Shown here: piece after piece, positions 34,989 through 43,505 of the stretch
How positions within the stretch are numbered: position 1 is the first letter of the stretch
How the letters are laid out: the number at the start of each line of letters is the position of its first letter
NCBI RefSeq assembly: GCF_030450125.1
Contig: NZ_CP123923.1
Coordinates: 310,001-374,000 of the forward strand
Length of the DNA: 64,000 nt
Direction of reading: 5' to 3'
DNA from: Streptomyces sp. WP-1
Lineage (GTDB): Bacteria > Actinomycetota > Actinomycetes > Streptomycetales > Streptomycetaceae
Translations under genes and position numbers: made by a program
The notes under the pieces: model-generated
The model's input: the letters and a program-made list of their open reading frames with translations, nothing else
What the model was told of the DNA's origin: nothing
The model's database searches: none

Positions 34989-35027
34989 GGCCCGCGCGCA
35001 CTCGGGCACATGCCCCGCGCGCGGGCC
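34989..35027 (+). terminator. Hairpin terminator after the VOC gene
   Basis: An 11-base perfect inverted repeat (GGCCCGCGCGC and its complement) encloses a 17-base loop and starts eight bases after the VOC stop codon. Confidence 0.65.
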
Positions 35028-35194
35028 GTCACGGGGGTCGGCCACGACGCCGGGCCGGACCGGCTCGAAGCACCGTCCCGGGTACTCCCGCAGGAAAAAA
35101 CCCGACGCACCACCACTCACCGGCGCTGTCCTCCCCATGCTCACCCACGCCCGTCATACCGGGCACCGAACTGGGTCACTTCGGGAGGCGCCCT

Positions 35195-35824
35195 GTGAAG
35201 AGGTTCTTCGGACCGGTGAAGATGGCGGAGCCCCGGGTCTCCGACGCGGAGCAGAAGCTGTTCGGCGGCCCGCTGCGCTACGACCTGGGCTGGTCCCAGC
35301 ACGAACACGCGGGGCCGGACCTGACCATGATGTCCGCGCTGCGCTCCATGCCCGCGCTCGTCGGCACCACGCTGCGCACGGCGTGGCAGGCCGACCGGCG
35401 CGCGCTGCTCGCCGTGGCGGCCGGCGAGATCGGCCAGGGCATCGCCGCCGCGGTGAGCCTGCTGGCCGTCAACGCCGTCATGCACGCCCTGCTCGCCGGA
35501 AGCGGCACCGCCACCCAGCGGCTGCACGCGCTGTTACCCGGCCTGGCGGCGGCCGCCGCCGTCGCCGTCGTCAACTCCGCGCTCTCCGCATGGTCCACCT
35601 CGCGCGCGGGGCGCCTGGAACCGAAGGTCGAGCGGATCGCCACCACCCAGTACCTGACCGCCGCCGTCGGCGTCGAACTGGAGGCCACCGACGACCCCGA
35701 CTTCCGGTGGCTCGTCGATGTCGCCGAGCACGGCCCCGGCGCCGCCCGTTCGGGGGGACCGTACGCCCGGACGGACGTCCCGGCGCGCGCGCTGCCGTGG
35801 AGCGGCGCAGGATGCGGTGGGTGA
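35195..35824 (+). pseudogene. Truncated ABC exporter gene (N-terminal membrane part only)
   Basis: The frame starts at GTG 35195 behind a good GGGAGG site and encodes about 185 residues that look like the beginning of an ABC exporter half (two hydrophobic spans, then KVERIATTQYL...LEATDDPDFRWLVDVAEHGPGAAR, a typical first intracellular loop). Homology then stops. The last 25 residues (SGGPYARTDVP...) look random and no Walker or signature motif follows. A complete protein would be about 600 residues. This is most simply a deletion remnant. It also contains a TTA leucine codon (35534-35536), rare in this DNA. A short intact membrane protein is less likely. Confidence 0.65.
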
Positions 35825-35854
35825 TCCTGCCGACGGCGAAGGGCTGACTGCCGC

Positions 35855-37393
35855 GTGAGCGATGCGACGTCCGACGGGCCCACCGGCCCGCTCGGGAACA
35901 CCAGGCTGCCGAAGTCCGTCGTGGAGATGCCACGACAGGTACGGGACGAACTGACGCGGCGGCTGCGCCGTATCAAACGGGCCTTCCGCGAGGACGACAT
36001 CCAGGTCGTCGAGGGTCCGCTGCTCCGGCGCGCGGTCGGCGCCTCCGCCCTGGGCAACTGCATGGAATGGTTCGACTTCGGCATCTACAGCTACCTTGCG
36101 GCCATCATCGGCAAGGTGTTCTTCCCGTCGGCCTCGCCGACCGCCCAGCTGATCTCCTCGTTCGCGACGTTCGCCGCCGCCTTCGTGGTGCGACCGCTCG
36201 GCGGGCTCGTCTTCGGGCCGCTCGGGGACCGCGTCGGGCGGCAGAAGGTGCTGGCCACCACCATGATCATGATGGCGGCCGGGACCTTCTCCATCGGGCT
36301 GATCCCGGGCTACACGACCATCGGTGTCGCGGCTCCGGTGCTGCTGCTGATCGCCCGGATGGTGCAGGGCTTCTCGACCGGGGGCGAGTACGGCGGAGCC
36401 TCCACGTTCGTCTCCGAGTACGCGCCGGACCGCCGCCGGGGCTTTCTCTCCAGCTGGCTCGACTTCGGCACCTTCGTCGGCTACGCGCTCGGCTCCGCCC
36501 TGGTCACCGTGCTGAACCTGGCCCTGAGCGATGCCGCGATGCTCTCCTGGGGCTGGCGCGTGCCGTTCCTCATCGCCGGTCCGCTCGGCGCCATCGGTCT
36601 GTACATCCGGCTCAGGCTGGAGGAGTCCCCGGCCTTCCAGCAGCAGCTGGACGAGCACGAGAAGAGCCTCGCGCAGTCCTCGGTGGGCGGCGAGTTCAAG
36701 GACATCATCGGCAGGCACTGGCGTGAGCTGCTGCTGTGCATGGGCATCGTGCTGCTCTACAACGTCACCAACTACATGGTCACGGGGTTCATGCCGACCT
36801 ATCTGACCGTGGACCTGCACCGCTCGGCCACCTTCGCCGACCTGCTGGTCCTCATCGGCATGCTGTGGATCGTGCTGCTGATCACGTTCATCGGCCGGCT
36901 CAGCGACCGCGTCGGCCGGCGCCCGGTCTACGCGGTGAGCGCGGCCGCCATGATCGTCCTCGCGGTCCCCTCGTTCCTCTTGCTCACGCGCGGGGGGACC
37001 TGGCTGCCGCTGCTCGGGATGCTGATCCTCGCCACCCTGCTGGCGTGCTTCGCCGCGCCCAGCGCGGCCACCCTGCCCGCCCTGTTCCCGACGGCGGTGC
37101 GCTATGCCGCCATGGGGATCGGCTTCAATGTCGCGGTGGCCGCGTTCGGCGGTACGACACCGCTGGTCACCGAGGCGCTGGTGAATCTCACCGGTGACAA
37201 TCTGGCGCCCGCCTACTATCTGATGCTCGCCGGTGCCATCGGCCTGCTCACGGTGCGGTTCCTCCCGGAGACGGCCCAGATGCCGCTGAACGGATCCCGG
37301 CCGATGGTCGGCTCCCGGCAGGAGGAACAGGAACTGATCAGCACCTCGCAGGAGCTGTATCTGCTGTCGAAGGGCGGTCCGCGCCCCGTCTGA
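35855..37393 (+). CDS. proP: MFS transporter of the metabolite:H+ symporter family, ProP-like
   Basis: A 512-residue membrane protein with about 12 spans. The first loop motif GDRVGRQKVLATTMIMMA, the start of the membrane region GNCMEWFDFGIYSYLA and the MVQGFSTGGEYGGASTF segment are hallmarks of the ProP branch (proline/glycine betaine uptake during osmotic stress). A charged N-terminal tail of about 65 residues precedes the first span. The start is GTG at 35855 behind GAAGGG. Substrate assignment rests on family similarity only. Confidence 0.85.
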   Translation: MSDATSDGPTGPLGNTRLPKSVVEMPRQVRDELTRRLRRIKRAFREDDIQVVEGPLLRRAVGASALGNCMEWFDFGIYSYLAAIIGKVFFPSASPTAQLISSFATFAAAFVVRPLGGLVFGPLGDRVGRQKVLATTMIMMAAGTFSIGLIPGYTTIGVAAPVLLLIARMVQGFSTGGEYGGASTFVSEYAPDRRRGFLSSWLDFGTFVGYALGSALVTVLNLALSDAAMLSWGWRVPFLIAGPLGAIGLYIRLRLEESPAFQQQLDEHEKSLAQSSVGGEFKDIIGRHWRELLLCMGIVLLYNVTNYMVTGFMPTYLTVDLHRSATFADLLVLIGMLWIVLLITFIGRLSDRVGRRPVYAVSAAAMIVLAVPSFLLLTRGGTWLPLLGMLILATLLACFAAPSAATLPALFPTAVRYAAMGIGFNVAVAAFGGTTPLVTEALVNLTGDNLAPAYYLMLAGAIGLLTVRFLPETAQMPLNGSRPMVGSRQEEQELISTSQELYLLSKGGPRPV

Positions 37394-37456
37394 GGCGGAC
37401 GGGACGCGGACCGAGGCGAGCCCGGCGCCCGTGACTTTCCGGGCGCGGTCGGGCAC

Positions 37457-37534
37457 TCAGGACTGGGGGCGCTTGCCGTGGTTGGCGGGGTGGTTGCGTC
37501 GCGCCTTCTTCTTCCGGCGTCGCTTCGACGACAT
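37457..37534 (-). CDS. Small ribosomal protein bL37 (25 residues)
   Basis: A very short basic peptide beginning MSSKRRRKKKARRN and ending ANHGKRPQS, matching what I recall of the actinobacterial large-subunit mini-protein bL37 first seen in mycobacterial ribosome structures. The start ATG at 37534 has a perfect GGAGG five bases upstream. It is too short for usual gene callers. It should bind 23S rRNA; no partner gene is adjacent. Confidence 0.75.
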   Translation of the reverse strand: MSSKRRRKKKARRNHPANHGKRPQS

Positions 37535-37596
37535 GGAAACCTCCGGGGTGGACATACCGATTCGGGGAAAGCACCAGCGGGGACGGACGGTGACCG

Positions 37597-37773
37597 TCAG
37601 TCCTCCTCGCGCTCCGTCTCCATCTCCGCCTGCTCCTCCTTCACATCCCGCCGGTCCTCACGGGTGCGCCTGGCGAGTTCCGCCTCGTCCGGCCGGCGCG
37701 GCATACCGCGGCCGTGACCGGTGTCCGGATCTCCTTCGACCTGTTCATTGGACTTGTGGTGATGGTGCGACAT
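37597..37773 (-). CDS. Small highly charged hypothetical protein
   Basis: 58 residues beginning MSHHHHKSNEQ and ending in a Glu/Arg-rich helix (RRTREDRRDVKEEQAEMETEREED). The start ATG at 37773 is fixed by GAGGAGG just upstream; the frame stays open further upstream but without a ribosome site. The four His near the N-terminus could bind metal. The function is unknown. It lies 62 bases upstream of the bL37 gene on the same strand. Confidence 0.7.
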   Translation of the reverse strand: MSHHHHKSNEQVEGDPDTGHGRGMPRRPDEAELARRTREDRRDVKEEQAEMETEREED

Positions 37774-38141
37774 GGGATCCTCCTCGGATGAGTACCCCGG
37801 GGTCGTGCCACGCCCGGACGTGATCACAGGGGCGGCTCCTGGGCGCGCGAGCCCGCGATCCACGAGGGCGCTGTTTCGAGGGTCCGTACTCACTGAACCC
37901 CGCTGGGCACGACGTCGCAAACGGAGGAAGGCGCCACCCCCGCCGCTCTCCCCGGCACCCGATGCCACCGCTCGGCGCGCCGCATCCTCGGCCGGTCTCC
38001 GGTGCGACTCGTGTCATAAGCCGGTCGCCGAATCCGAGGGATCGTACGACGCGCTCAGGGCCGCTGAGCTGGAGGGCGACACGGACCGTGTCTTCGCTCT
38101 CGGACCGCAGCCCGTGCCGGTGCGGTGGATGCCCCCGCCGG
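37774..38141. other. Intergenic region, nothing recognised
   Basis: About 370 bases between the small charged protein and the next gene. Frames that cross it lack ribosome sites and family features. It should hold the promoter of the two small genes to the left; no clear hairpin or RNA gene is visible. Confidence 0.5.
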
Positions 38142-38624
38142 TCACTCGGTCCAGGTGCGCCGCTGCCGCTCGTACTCGTCCCAGTCGGCCGGCGGATACG
38201 TCGCCTGCGGGGCGGCGAGGGCCACATCGACCGCGATGGAGATCTCCGCGTCGAAGAAGCCGAGGTCCCGGATCAATTCCATGGCCCGCACGGTGGCTTC
38301 GCCGAGCGGACGTGCCATGCGGTCCGCGCCGGACGGGAAGCCCACCGGGTACATCCGGGCCGTGACCAGTTCGTGCTCGGCCCGCTTGTCCATGCCGAAG
38401 GCGGAGTAGCCGGCGGCCAGGGCGACCCGGGTGAGCGCCTGGGACATGGCCCCGGACAGCAGCGTGACACCGTAGAGCGTCTGCGTGGGACTGCCCGCCG
38501 TGCCGTCGGCGTACGACTTCCGGTCGCACTGCTGCTCCAGGCGCTTGCGGTCCGTCTCCAGCAGCGCGTGCGCCTCCTCCAGCGCGTGGCCGAAACGCGT
38601 CAGCTCGGTCAGGTCAAGGGACAT
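38142..38624 (-). CDS. Hypothetical helical cytoplasmic protein
   Basis: 160 residues, no family recognised. It has a helical N-terminal half (LTRFGHALEEAHALLETDRKRLEQQ, coiled-coil-like) and an Ala/Leu-rich helical second half ending DEYERQRRTWTE. There is no signal peptide or membrane span. The start ATG at 38624 has GAAGGAAA upstream. It is divergent from the signalling protein gene at 38901. Confidence 0.7.
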   Translation of the reverse strand: MSLDLTELTRFGHALEEAHALLETDRKRLEQQCDRKSYADGTAGSPTQTLYGVTLLSGAMSQALTRVALAAGYSAFGMDKRAEHELVTARMYPVGFPSGADRMARPLGEATVRAMELIRDLGFFDAEISIAVDVALAAPQATYPPADWDEYERQRRTWTE

Positions 38625-38900
38625 CTCGTTTCCTTCCCGTCAACTGGCCCGACTCTATGGGTGGTTGCGGTGCGCGCGGAGGCCCTCACGCAGAGTCGGC
38701 CTGATGTCGTCACCGGGAGCGGACGCCCCCGGCGCGTTCCGCGCCATCAGGCCGAGGCCATCGAGGTCGAGTCGGTACGCGACGCGTACCCGCGCCACCA
38801 GGTGTCCGTCGTCGGCCGAGCGAGCGGCCCGTTCCTCTGCCACCCTGAACGTAGCCGACGAACGGGCGACGCCGGCCTCCTCCGGACCGGGAGGGTTGCC

Positions 38901-41351
38901 ATGACCACTGCGGGCGCGGGGCAGAGCGGCGACGTACCGGAGACACCGCGGGCCCGGATCCTCCTGGCGGCCGACGCGACGGTCACCGAGTGGAGCCCGG
39001 AGGCGGAACGGCTCCTCGGCCACCGGTCCCAGGAGATGGCGGGCCGGCCGCTGTCGTCGCTCCTCGTCCGACCGGGACCGGCCGAGGGGGCCGCCCTCCC
39101 GCACGCCCCGCCCGCCTGTGGCGGCTGCCGGGCGCGCCTGCGCGACCGGTCCGGGCGGCCCGTGGAGGTCGAATGGTGGATGTGCCCCCTCCCTGCCGCC
39201 GAGGGCCCCGCGACCTGGGCCGTCTTCCTCGCCCCCGCGCGCGCCACGCCCCCGTGCGCGTTCGACCGGGCGATCCTCGACGCGCTGCTGACCGAGTCAC
39301 CGGTCGGACTGCACGTCCTCGACACCGATCTGCGCCTGATGCGGTTCAACATCGCCTCGCCCGGGATGCGCGGTGTTCCCGCCGAGGGCGTCGTCGGGAA
39401 ACCGGCCCGCGAGGTCGCGCCGACCGTGGTGACCGACACCGCCGAGCGCCTGATGCGGGAGGTCCTGAGCACGGGCGAGCCCGTCATCGACTTCGTCCAG
39501 CCGGGATATCCGCCCGCCGACCCCCACGACGAACACACGTTCTCCCTGTCGGCCTTCCGGCTGTGCGACCCCGCCGGGGAACCCCTCGGCGTGGCGACCC
39601 TGGCCATCGACATCACCGAGCGCCACCGGTACCGGGAGCGGCTCGAACTCCTCAACGACGCCAGCACGCGCATCGGTACGACCCTCGACCTGACCCGGAC
39701 CGCGCGGGAACTGGCCGAGACCGCGGTGGGCCGGGTGGCCGACGCCGTCAGCGTGGACGTGCTCGACTCCGTCCACCGGGGCGAGGCACCCGAGCCCGGT
39801 CCGATACCCCCCGAGATGACCTTCTGCCGCACCGCGTTCCGCACGACCGAGGCCGCCGGGCTCCAGCCCGCCTACGCCGTCGGCGAGAAGGCCTCGTACC
39901 GCTTTCCGACACCACTCACCCAGTGTCTGGCCGATCTGCGGCCCCGGCTGATCCGGGAGGTCGAGGACGGCGAATGGCTGGCGCACGATCCGCTCCGCGC
40001 CGGCCATATGCGCGCCGGGCGGGTGCACTCGATGATGGTCGTGCCGCTGACCGCGCGCGGGGTCGTGCTCGGTGTGGCCGGTTTCTACCGTTCCGTGACG
40101 TCCGCGCCGTTCGACGACGGCGATCTGACCATCGCCGGGGAACTCGCCGCCTACACCGCCCTGGGCCTGGACAACGCCCGCCGCTACACGCGCGAGCACA
40201 CCGCCGCGCTGGTCCTCCAGAACAGCCTGCTGCCGGGCCGGCTGCCCGCCCAGAACGCCGTCGAGGCGGCGTTCGGCTATCTGCCGGGGCACGCGGGCGG
40301 CCCGTGGTACGACGTCATCCCGCTGTCCGGCGCGCGGACCGCCCTGGTGGTCGGTGATGTGGCGGGGCAGGGCATGCGCGCCGTGGCGAGCATGGGCCGG
40401 CTGCGCGCCGCGATCCGCACCCTGGCCGCCCTGGATCTGGCCCCCGACGAGGTCCTGGCACACCTGGGCGACCTGGTGCTCGAACTCGCCGAGGAGGGCC
40501 ACCCGGCCCTCGCCAACGACCCGCTGGACGTCCCGCCCACCACCGCCACCTGCGCCTGCGCGGTCTACGACCCGGTGAGCCGGCGCCTGGTCGTGGCCCG
40601 CGCGGGGCATCCCGCGCCGCTGCTCGTCCACCCCGACGGGCATGTGGCACCGGCCGACGCGCCGTGCGGCCCGCCGCTGGGCGTGGACGGACCGTCCTAC
40701 GAGGCGTGGGAGACGGAGCTGCCGGAAGGAAGCCTGATCGCCCTCTACACCGAGGGCCTCGTCGGCGGGTCGCCGGAGGACGGCCCGGGTGCCGCACGGC
40801 TGCGCCGCGTCCTGGCCCAGCAGCACACGTGCGTACGGGAGGCGTGCGACACGGTGGTCTACACGCAGCTGTCCGGACGGACCGAGGACAACGTCGTACT
40901 CCTCCTCGCCCGGACCCGCGTGCTGCACGACGACCAGGTGGCCTCCTGGACCTTCCCCAGCGATCCGGCGATCGTGGCCACCGCGCGCACCCTGGCCGAG
41001 CGGCAACTGGCCAGTTGGGGGCTGTCCGATCTCGCGTTCACGACCGAGATGATCGTCAGTGAGCTGGTCACCAACGCCATCCGGTACGCCCCGGGCACCA
41101 TCCAGGTACGGCTGATCCGGGACCGCGCGCTGATCTGCGAGGTCACCGACGGCAACAGCGCGGCCCCGCATGTGCGCCATCCCCGGACCACCGACGAGAG
41201 CGGCCGCGGACTGCTCCTGGTCGCCCAGCTCACCGCCCGCTGGGGCACCCGCGGCACCCACCACGGCAAGACCATCTGGACCGAACAGACGCTGCCGCCG
41301 CCCGCGGCCGCCCCCCCGTCCGCCGCCCCGGACACCGGAGGGGCGTCCTAG
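38901..41351 (+). CDS. PAS-PAS-GAF-PP2C(SpoIIE)-HATPase signalling protein with altered phosphatase motifs
   Basis: An 816-residue soluble regulator of the partner-switching type. Order: PAS (about 10-110), second PAS (about 118-240, ending LAIDITERHRYRE), GAF-like domain (about 255-430), SpoIIE-type PP2C phosphatase (about 450-670) and RsbW-like HATPase (about 690-800, SELVTNAIRYAP and GRGLLLVAQL). Such proteins usually dephosphorylate an anti-anti-sigma factor and bind or phosphorylate it through the kinase-like end. The usual GGDWYD is GGPWYD here (Pro468), YTDG is YTEG (Glu618), and the final Asp pair is Glu662-Asp663, so phosphatase activity may be weak or lost. The start is ATG at 38901 with GGGAGG upstream. 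It overlaps the convergent tetR gene by four bases. Confidence 0.9.
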   Translation: MTTAGAGQSGDVPETPRARILLAADATVTEWSPEAERLLGHRSQEMAGRPLSSLLVRPGPAEGAALPHAPPACGGCRARLRDRSGRPVEVEWWMCPLPAAEGPATWAVFLAPARATPPCAFDRAILDALLTESPVGLHVLDTDLRLMRFNIASPGMRGVPAEGVVGKPAREVAPTVVTDTAERLMREVLSTGEPVIDFVQPGYPPADPHDEHTFSLSAFRLCDPAGEPLGVATLAIDITERHRYRERLELLNDASTRIGTTLDLTRTARELAETAVGRVADAVSVDVLDSVHRGEAPEPGPIPPEMTFCRTAFRTTEAAGLQPAYAVGEKASYRFPTPLTQCLADLRPRLIREVEDGEWLAHDPLRAGHMRAGRVHSMMVVPLTARGVVLGVAGFYRSVTSAPFDDGDLTIAGELAAYTALGLDNARRYTREHTAALVLQNSLLPGRLPAQNAVEAAFGYLPGHAGGPWYDVIPLSGARTALVVGDVAGQGMRAVASMGRLRAAIRTLAALDLAPDEVLAHLGDLVLELAEEGHPALANDPLDVPPTTATCACAVYDPVSRRLVVARAGHPAPLLVHPDGHVAPADAPCGPPLGVDGPSYEAWETELPEGSLIALYTEGLVGGSPEDGPGAARLRRVLAQQHTCVREACDTVVYTQLSGRTEDNVVLLLARTRVLHDDQVASWTFPSDPAIVATARTLAERQLASWGLSDLAFTTEMIVSELVTNAIRYAPGTIQVRLIRDRALICEVTDGNSAAPHVRHPRTTDESGRGLLLVAQLTARWGTRGTHHGKTIWTEQTLPPPAAAPPSAAPDTGGAS

Positions 41352-41974
41352 CAGAGCGCGGCGAAGCCCGTGCAGAGCAGGCGGATGCTCCGGGTGAACT
41401 TGTCGTCCTCGCCCAACCGGGGGATCACATCCCCCATCACCAGGGGGAATCGCTCGCACAGGTCGGCGTAGAGGTCGGCGGTGACGGCCGGTGGGGCGGT
41501 CGGCCGGTTCTCCTCCTGGAGGACGAAGCCGGTGATGTGACTGAGCAGGGTGTCGGCGGCGATGCCGCAGTGGGCGACGGGCACTCCCGCGTCGAGGAGG
41601 GTCCGCAGCAGGCGTTCCATCAGGGAGAACGCGCCGGTGCTGAGCATGCCCGGACTCTCGGCGAGGAGTTGGGCGCCCCCGGGGTGTTCCCTGATCTCCG
41701 CGCGCAGGGCGGTGGCCTGGGCTTCGACGCGGTCCTGCCAGGTGGCGGCGGACGGCAGGGCGGCCAGGGCGTCGGTGCCCGCGTCGTAGGCGCGGCGGCA
41801 GACCCGGTCGGCCATCAGGGCGAGCAGTTCCTCCTTGCCGCGTACGTGGTAGTAGAGGCTGCCGGCGTGGGCGTCGAGGCGGTCGGCGACCTGGCGCATG
41901 GACAGGTTGTGGTAGCCGACCTCGGCGAAGACGGCCATGCCCGCGTCGACGATGCGCTCCTTGGTGAGCTTCAT
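41348..41974 (-). CDS. TetR family regulator
   Basis: A 208-residue repressor with an N-terminal helix-turn-helix (KERIVDAGMAVFAEVGYHNLSMRQVADRLDAHAGSLYYHVRGKEELL) and a C-terminal ligand domain of the TetR class type. The start ATG at 41974 gives the usual short lead before the first helix. It is divergent from the rhomboid-like membrane protein gene, and a long inverted repeat fills the gap. Its 3' end overlaps the stop of the signalling gene by four bases. Confidence 0.92.
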   Translation of the reverse strand: MKLTKERIVDAGMAVFAEVGYHNLSMRQVADRLDAHAGSLYYHVRGKEELLALMADRVCRRAYDAGTDALAALPSAATWQDRVEAQATALRAEIREHPGGAQLLAESPGMLSTGAFSLMERLLRTLLDAGVPVAHCGIAADTLLSHITGFVLQEENRPTAPPAVTADLYADLCERFPLVMGDVIPRLGEDDKFTRSIRLLCTGFAALC

Positions 41975-41992
41975 GGATTCACCGTACCGCCC

Positions 41993-42056
41993 TTTCCAAC
42001 ACCGTTCGAAAACTGTGTTAGTTTTGCGCCGACCGATTTTCGAACGGCGTTGGAAA
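41993..42056. promoter_or_regulatory. Long inverted repeat / TetR operator
   Basis: Two 20-base arms (41993-42012 and 42037-42056) are complementary with one mismatch and are separated by 24 bases. Inside, a 22-base palindrome AACAC-N12-GTGTT (41998-42019) with inner GTT/AAC symmetry overlaps the left arm. The whole element sits between the tetR start and the membrane protein start. Confidence 0.75.
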
Positions 42057-42083
42057 CGCTGGAACACGGGGGGAGCGGCAATC

Positions 42084-42770
42084 ATGGGGGCGATCGTCTT
42101 CAATGTGACCACGGCTGCGCTGATGGTCATGATGGTCAACTGCGGTCTCGGGGTGGTCGGCCGGGACACCCTGCGCGGGCGGCCGATCCCATGGGCGGCG
42201 GTCGCGCTGACCGCGATCGCCGTCGGCGGCGTCCTGCTCCAGCTGGTCTGGCCCGGCGCCATGGACGCCCTGGACGCGGACCCCGCCAGATCCGGCTGGT
42301 GGCGCGAGTTCACCTCGGTGTTCATGCAGAACGGCGGCATCCTCGGCGCCCTGTGGAACCTCGTCACCCTCGCCGTCGTCGCCGCGCTCGCCCAGTGGTA
42401 CTGGGGCGGCTCGCTGACCCTCGGCTTCTTCCTCGCCGGCATCGTGCTGCCCGGCCGGATCGACACGCTGCTCGGCTTCGGCGGCGGCCCCAGCACCGAC
42501 CCCCGGAACTTCGCCGGCAGTTCCGGCGCCACCTACTTCCTCGGCGCCACCCTCGCCCTGGCCTTCCTGACCCGCACCCGCCTCCCCAAGGAACTCGCCC
42601 TGGCGATCGGTGTCCCGGTCCTGGGCCTGGCGATGTGGTTCGCCCAGGACAACGGCCACGGCCTGGTCTCCGTCTACGGCTTCGTCCTCGGCGGAGCGGC
42701 CTGGGCGGTCCGCACCCGGTGGCGCGGCAGTGACGCGGGCTCGGACCGCGCCCCGGAGCGCGCCCACTGA
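42084..42770 (+). CDS. Rhomboid-like polytopic membrane protein
   Basis: 228 residues with about six hydrophobic spans. The layout resembles rhomboid intramembrane proteases: WREFTSVFMQNGGILGALWNL in the place of the family's second span, a GSSG motif at 145-148 (candidate catalytic Ser147), and a late span with NGHG (candidate His192) and GFVLGG. The usual loop histidine is missing, so an inactive rhomboid-fold protein is possible. The start ATG at 42084 has GGGAG upstream. It is probably repressed by the divergent TetR. Confidence 0.65.
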   Translation: MGAIVFNVTTAALMVMMVNCGLGVVGRDTLRGRPIPWAAVALTAIAVGGVLLQLVWPGAMDALDADPARSGWWREFTSVFMQNGGILGALWNLVTLAVVAALAQWYWGGSLTLGFFLAGIVLPGRIDTLLGFGGGPSTDPRNFAGSSGATYFLGATLALAFLTRTRLPKELALAIGVPVLGLAMWFAQDNGHGLVSVYGFVLGGAAWAVRTRWRGSDAGSDRAPERAH

Positions 42771-42782
42771 CCAAGTCCGGAT

Positions 42783-42811
42783 GGGGCCGACGCCGCTGAG
42801 GCGTCGGCCCC
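42783..42811. terminator. Bidirectional hairpin terminator
   Basis: A perfect 12-base stem (GGGGCCGACGCC and its complement) with a five-base loop lies in the 46-base gap between two convergent genes, so it can serve both. Confidence 0.8.
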
Positions 42812-42816
42812 GGGCA

Positions 42817-43428
42817 TCACTCCTGCGCAGCCACGCCTTCCGAGGATGCGGAGGCCAGCAGTCGGGCGGCGAAGTCCGCCAACCGCGCCCGCATCCTTTC
42901 CCTCGGCACGCGCTCTTCTCCGGCCAGGTGCTCGACGAGGTCGGCGCGCGTCGCGGCGAGCAGGGCATGGGCGATGAAGTCGCCGTCGGTCAGGCCGGGG
43001 ATCTGTTCCAGTACGGCCCGGAGCAGGCCGTGCCACCGCTCGTAATGCTCCGCCCGGTACGGGCTGCCGCTGCCGCCGCCTTCCTCCAGGGCCAGCGCGA
43101 GGCGCCGGTTGTCGAGTTTGAAGCACAGGACGGCGTCGAGCAGCGCGGGTACGCGCTCCTGCGGTGCGGCCGCGGGCCCCAGCGGCGGCGGCCCGGCCTC
43201 GACCGCCTCCCTGACCGGTTCGAGTCGCACCTCGTACAACGCGCGAAGCAGCCCGGCGCGATCACCGAAGGCCCGGAAGATCGTGCCCTTGCCGACCCCG
43301 GCCGCCGCCGCGACGTCGGCCATCGTGACGTCCTCGGGACTGCCGCAGCGGGTGAAGAGATCATCGGCGGCCGCCAGCACGGCCTCCCGGTTACGGGCGG
43401 CGTCCTTGCGGGACCTGCGCTCCGTCAT
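42817..43428 (-). CDS. TetR family regulator with repeated leader
   Basis: A 203-residue TetR repressor (NREAVLAAADDLF, VTMADVAAAAGVGKGTIFRAFGDRAGLL). I place the start at ATG 43428 because GAAGGAG lies directly upstream. An in-frame ATG at 43461 would add 11 residues (MKEEQRERRSA). The upstream 60 bases are three tandem copies of the ribosome-site/start region. It is divergent from a SnoaL-NmrA gene pair with two CGGAC/GTCCG palindromes between, so it probably represses both directions. Confidence 0.9.
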   Translation of the reverse strand: MTERRSRKDAARNREAVLAAADDLFTRCGSPEDVTMADVAAAAGVGKGTIFRAFGDRAGLLRALYEVRLEPVREAVEAGPPPLGPAAAPQERVPALLDAVLCFKLDNRRLALALEEGGGSGSPYRAEHYERWHGLLRAVLEQIPGLTDGDFIAHALLAATRADLVEHLAGEERVPRERMRARLADFAARLLASASSEGVAAQE

Positions 43429-43440
43429 GGCGCTCCTTCG

Positions 43441-43500
43441 TTCACGCTGCTCCTCCTTCATTCACGCCGCCCCTCGGTCATTCATGCTGCTCCTCGTTTG
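43441..43500 (-). repeat. Three 20-base tandem repeats carrying SD-start units
   Basis: Three exact-length 20-base units read on the minus strand as GAGGAG/GAGGGG-type ribosome sites, each followed by ATG or GTG. Reading from each start gives micro-frames MNDRGAA (43485-43462), MNEGGAA (43465-43442) and MNEGAP (43445-43425). Every stop overlaps the next start by four bases, the last overlapping the tetR ATG. Confidence 0.75.
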
Positions 43501-43505
43501 CAAAG

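Noticed and set aside
37774..38141. Frames across the gap right of the small charged protein gene
   Set aside because: No start with a ribosome site and no conserved-looking composition; treated as intergenic.
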